From Pedobacter planticolens (lineage in GTDB: Bacteria; Bacteroidota; Bacteroidia; Sphingobacteriales; Sphingobacteriaceae), in contig NZ_WNXD01000001.1 in NCBI RefSeq assembly GCF_014172375.1, positions 620,001 through 684,000 of the forward strand: a stretch of DNA of 64,000 nt, given 5' to 3'. How positions within the stretch are numbered: position 1 is the first letter of the stretch; every line of letters starts with the position of its first letter. The notes under the pieces are model-generated. The model had not been told where the DNA came from. It did not search any database and was given only the letters and a program-made list of their open reading frames with translations. Positions 62,779 through 64,000 of the stretch are shown piece after piece. A program made the translations under genes and the position numbers.

Positions 62779-64000
62779 ATGAGAAAAGCATTTGTTGCGA
62801 TAGCCGCATTTTTAATAGCCTTAACTATTATGTTAGGGATGTACCATCCATTTTTATGGTGGATTTTTATTTTCACTGGTCCATTTGTTATACTAGGTGT
62901 CTATGATTTATATCAGCCTAAGCATAGTATTGTGCGGAATTACCCAGTTTTTGGTCGATTAAGATACTTTATGGAGGAATTGAGGCCGAAAATCTATCAA
63001 TATTTTGTAGAAAGTGATACTAATGGAAAGCCATTTAGCAGATTAAATCGCTCGTTGATTTACCAGAGAGCAAAGAAAGAAAACGATACCATTCCCTTTG
63101 GTACGCAATTAGATGTGTATGAAAACGGTTACGAATGGTTAAGTCATAGTATTGCGGCTATAAGTCATCATGAATTAGATGTTAACCCAAGAGTATTGGT
63201 TGGTGGACCAGATTGTAAACAACCTTACTCTGCAAGTATTTATAATATATCTGCCATGAGTTTTGGTTCGTTAAGTCAGAATGCAATTTTGGCGTTAAAC
63301 GGCGGTGCTAAAATGGGAAACTTTGCTCACAACACAGGCGAAGGCGGTATAAGCGATTATCATGCTGGTCCAGGGGGAGATTTAATTTGGCAAATAGGAA
63401 CTGGATATTTTGGTTGTAGACACCACGATGGTTCATTTAATTATGAAGCTTTCGCAGAGCGTTCGCAAACCGAAAATGTAAAAATGATTGAAATAAAACT
63501 TTCTCAAGGTGCAAAACCTGGTCATGGTGGTATTTTGCCAGCTAAGAAAGTAACTCCAGAAATTGCTCGCATCCGTTTGGTAAAAGAAGGTTTCGATGTA
63601 ATTTCTCCTCCAGCGCATGCTGCATTTTCTACGCCATTAGAAATGTTAGCTTTTGTAAAGAAACTAAGGGAATTATCTAATGGTAAACCTATCGGATTTA
63701 AGTTGTGTATTGGCAGAAGAAGTGAGTTTTTTGCTATTTGCAAAGCGATGATAGAAACAGGGATTTACGTAGATTTTATTACGGTTGATGGGGGAGAAGG
63801 CGGTACTGGTGCGGCGCCTCAAGAATTTTCTAACGCAGTAGGTATGCCTTTACGTGAAGGGGTTGCTTTTGTGTATGATGTTTTGAGCGGATTTAATTTG
63901 AAGAAACACATTAAAATCATTGCTTCAGGTAAAGTTTCATCAGGTTTTGATTTGGTGAAAAACATCGCCCTTGGTGCAGATTTATGTAACTCGGCTAGAG
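62779..64000 (+). CDS. FMN-binding glutamate synthase family protein (3' end outside window)
   Basis: Opens at ATG 62779 and is still open at the window end (407 codons visible). Two hydrophobic segments at the start (about 4-22 and 27-42) suggest membrane anchoring. The glutamate synthase central FMN domain follows: ISAMSFGSLSQNAILALNGGAKMG, NTGEGGISDYHAGPGGDLIWQIGTGYFG, KLSQGAKPGHGGILPAKKV, ISPPAHAAFSTPLEMLAFVKKLR and FITVDGGEGGTGAAPQEF. These stand-alone proteins are related to the GOGAT alpha subunit but lack the glutaminase domain; the reaction in most of them is unproven. Confidence 0.92.
   Translation, partial: MRKAFVAIAAFLIALTIMLGMYHPFLWWIFIFTGPFVILGVYDLYQPKHSIVRNYPVFGRLRYFMEELRPKIYQYFVESDTNGKPFSRLNRSLIYQRAKKENDTIPFGTQLDVYENGYEWLSHSIAAISHHELDVNPRVLVGGPDCKQPYSASIYNISAMSFGSLSQNAILALNGGAKMGNFAHNTGEGGISDYHAGPGGDLIWQIGTGYFGCRHHDGSFNYEAFAERSQTENVKMIEIKLSQGAKPGHGGILPAKKVTPEIARIRLVKEGFDVISPPAHAAFSTPLEMLAFVKKLRELSNGKPIGFKLCIGRRSEFFAICKAMIETGIYVDFITVDGGEGGTGAAPQEFSNAVGMPLREGVAFVYDVLSGFNLKKHIKIIASGKVSSGFDLVKNIALGADLCNSAR

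Overview
The window looks like chromosome from a Bacteroidota bacterium of the Sphingobacteriaceae type, close to Pedobacter; this is an inference. The grounds are AT-rich DNA, Bacteroidota-style promoters (TTTG, then about 18-19 nt, then a TAnnTTTG-like box), type IX secretion (T9SS) sorting domains with a PorP/SprF partner, a MurF-alanine racemase fusion, an ABC permease-M1 peptidase fusion and several secreted glycosidases. No rRNA, CRISPR array, insertion sequence or prophage was seen.

Layout. 1-5.9 kb: a secreted glycan-degradation cluster (GH35 end, GH27, M60-like peptidase, GH95-like). 6.2-9.7 kb: small stress, membrane and secreted proteins, including a DinB-family gene broken by one extra A. 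9.8-16.3 kb: a TetR regulator with a clear operator, then an RND efflux operon. 16.3-17.2 kb: a gene-poor stretch with a 21-bp tandem array between two related terminator hairpins, then a 2OG-Fe(II) oxygenase. 17.8-24.6 kb: a LytTR two-component pair divergent from an ABC transporter whose permease is fused to an M1 peptidase. 24.8-29.9 kb: a PAS-LuxR regulator and a three-gene exported phosphoesterase cluster. 30-41 kb: mostly housekeeping genes (two tRNAs, recX, murF-alr fusion, LOG protein, symporter, recR, SDR, esterase, Kir-type channel). 41.2-45.2 kb: a trp operon (trpD, F, B, A) preceded by a leader peptide with three consecutive Trp codons and a transcription attenuator. 45.4-49.6 kb: a pyrimidine-dimer glycosylase, a GH2 enzyme and NhaA. 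49.9-50.2 kb: a second 21-bp array made of perfect palindromes. 50.4-61.9 kb: two giant T9SS cargo genes and a SprF-like partner. 62-64 kb: a threonylcarbamoyl-AMP synthase family gene and the start of a glutamate-synthase-like gene that leaves the window.

Three things stand out. First, the giant T9SS genes are a tandem duplication whose junction can be read at the base level: a copy of the last codons of the neighbouring YrdC/Sua5-family gene lies between them, joined at TTCAT. Their ends and promoters stayed alike while their central catalytic modules became different (PHP phosphoesterase versus EEP nuclease). Second, the trp attenuator is complete: Trp codons, a leader hairpin, an antiterminator and a terminator, all with matching segments. 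Third, two unrelated 21-bp tandem arrays share one design, a palindrome plus an A-tract-containing spacer repeated every two helical turns, and have no known role that I can name.

Imperfect palindromic intergenic repeats are frequent and lie in every junction of the trp operon. Start codons were chosen by signal peptides and family N-termini, because Shine-Dalgarno sequences are not informative in this phylum.
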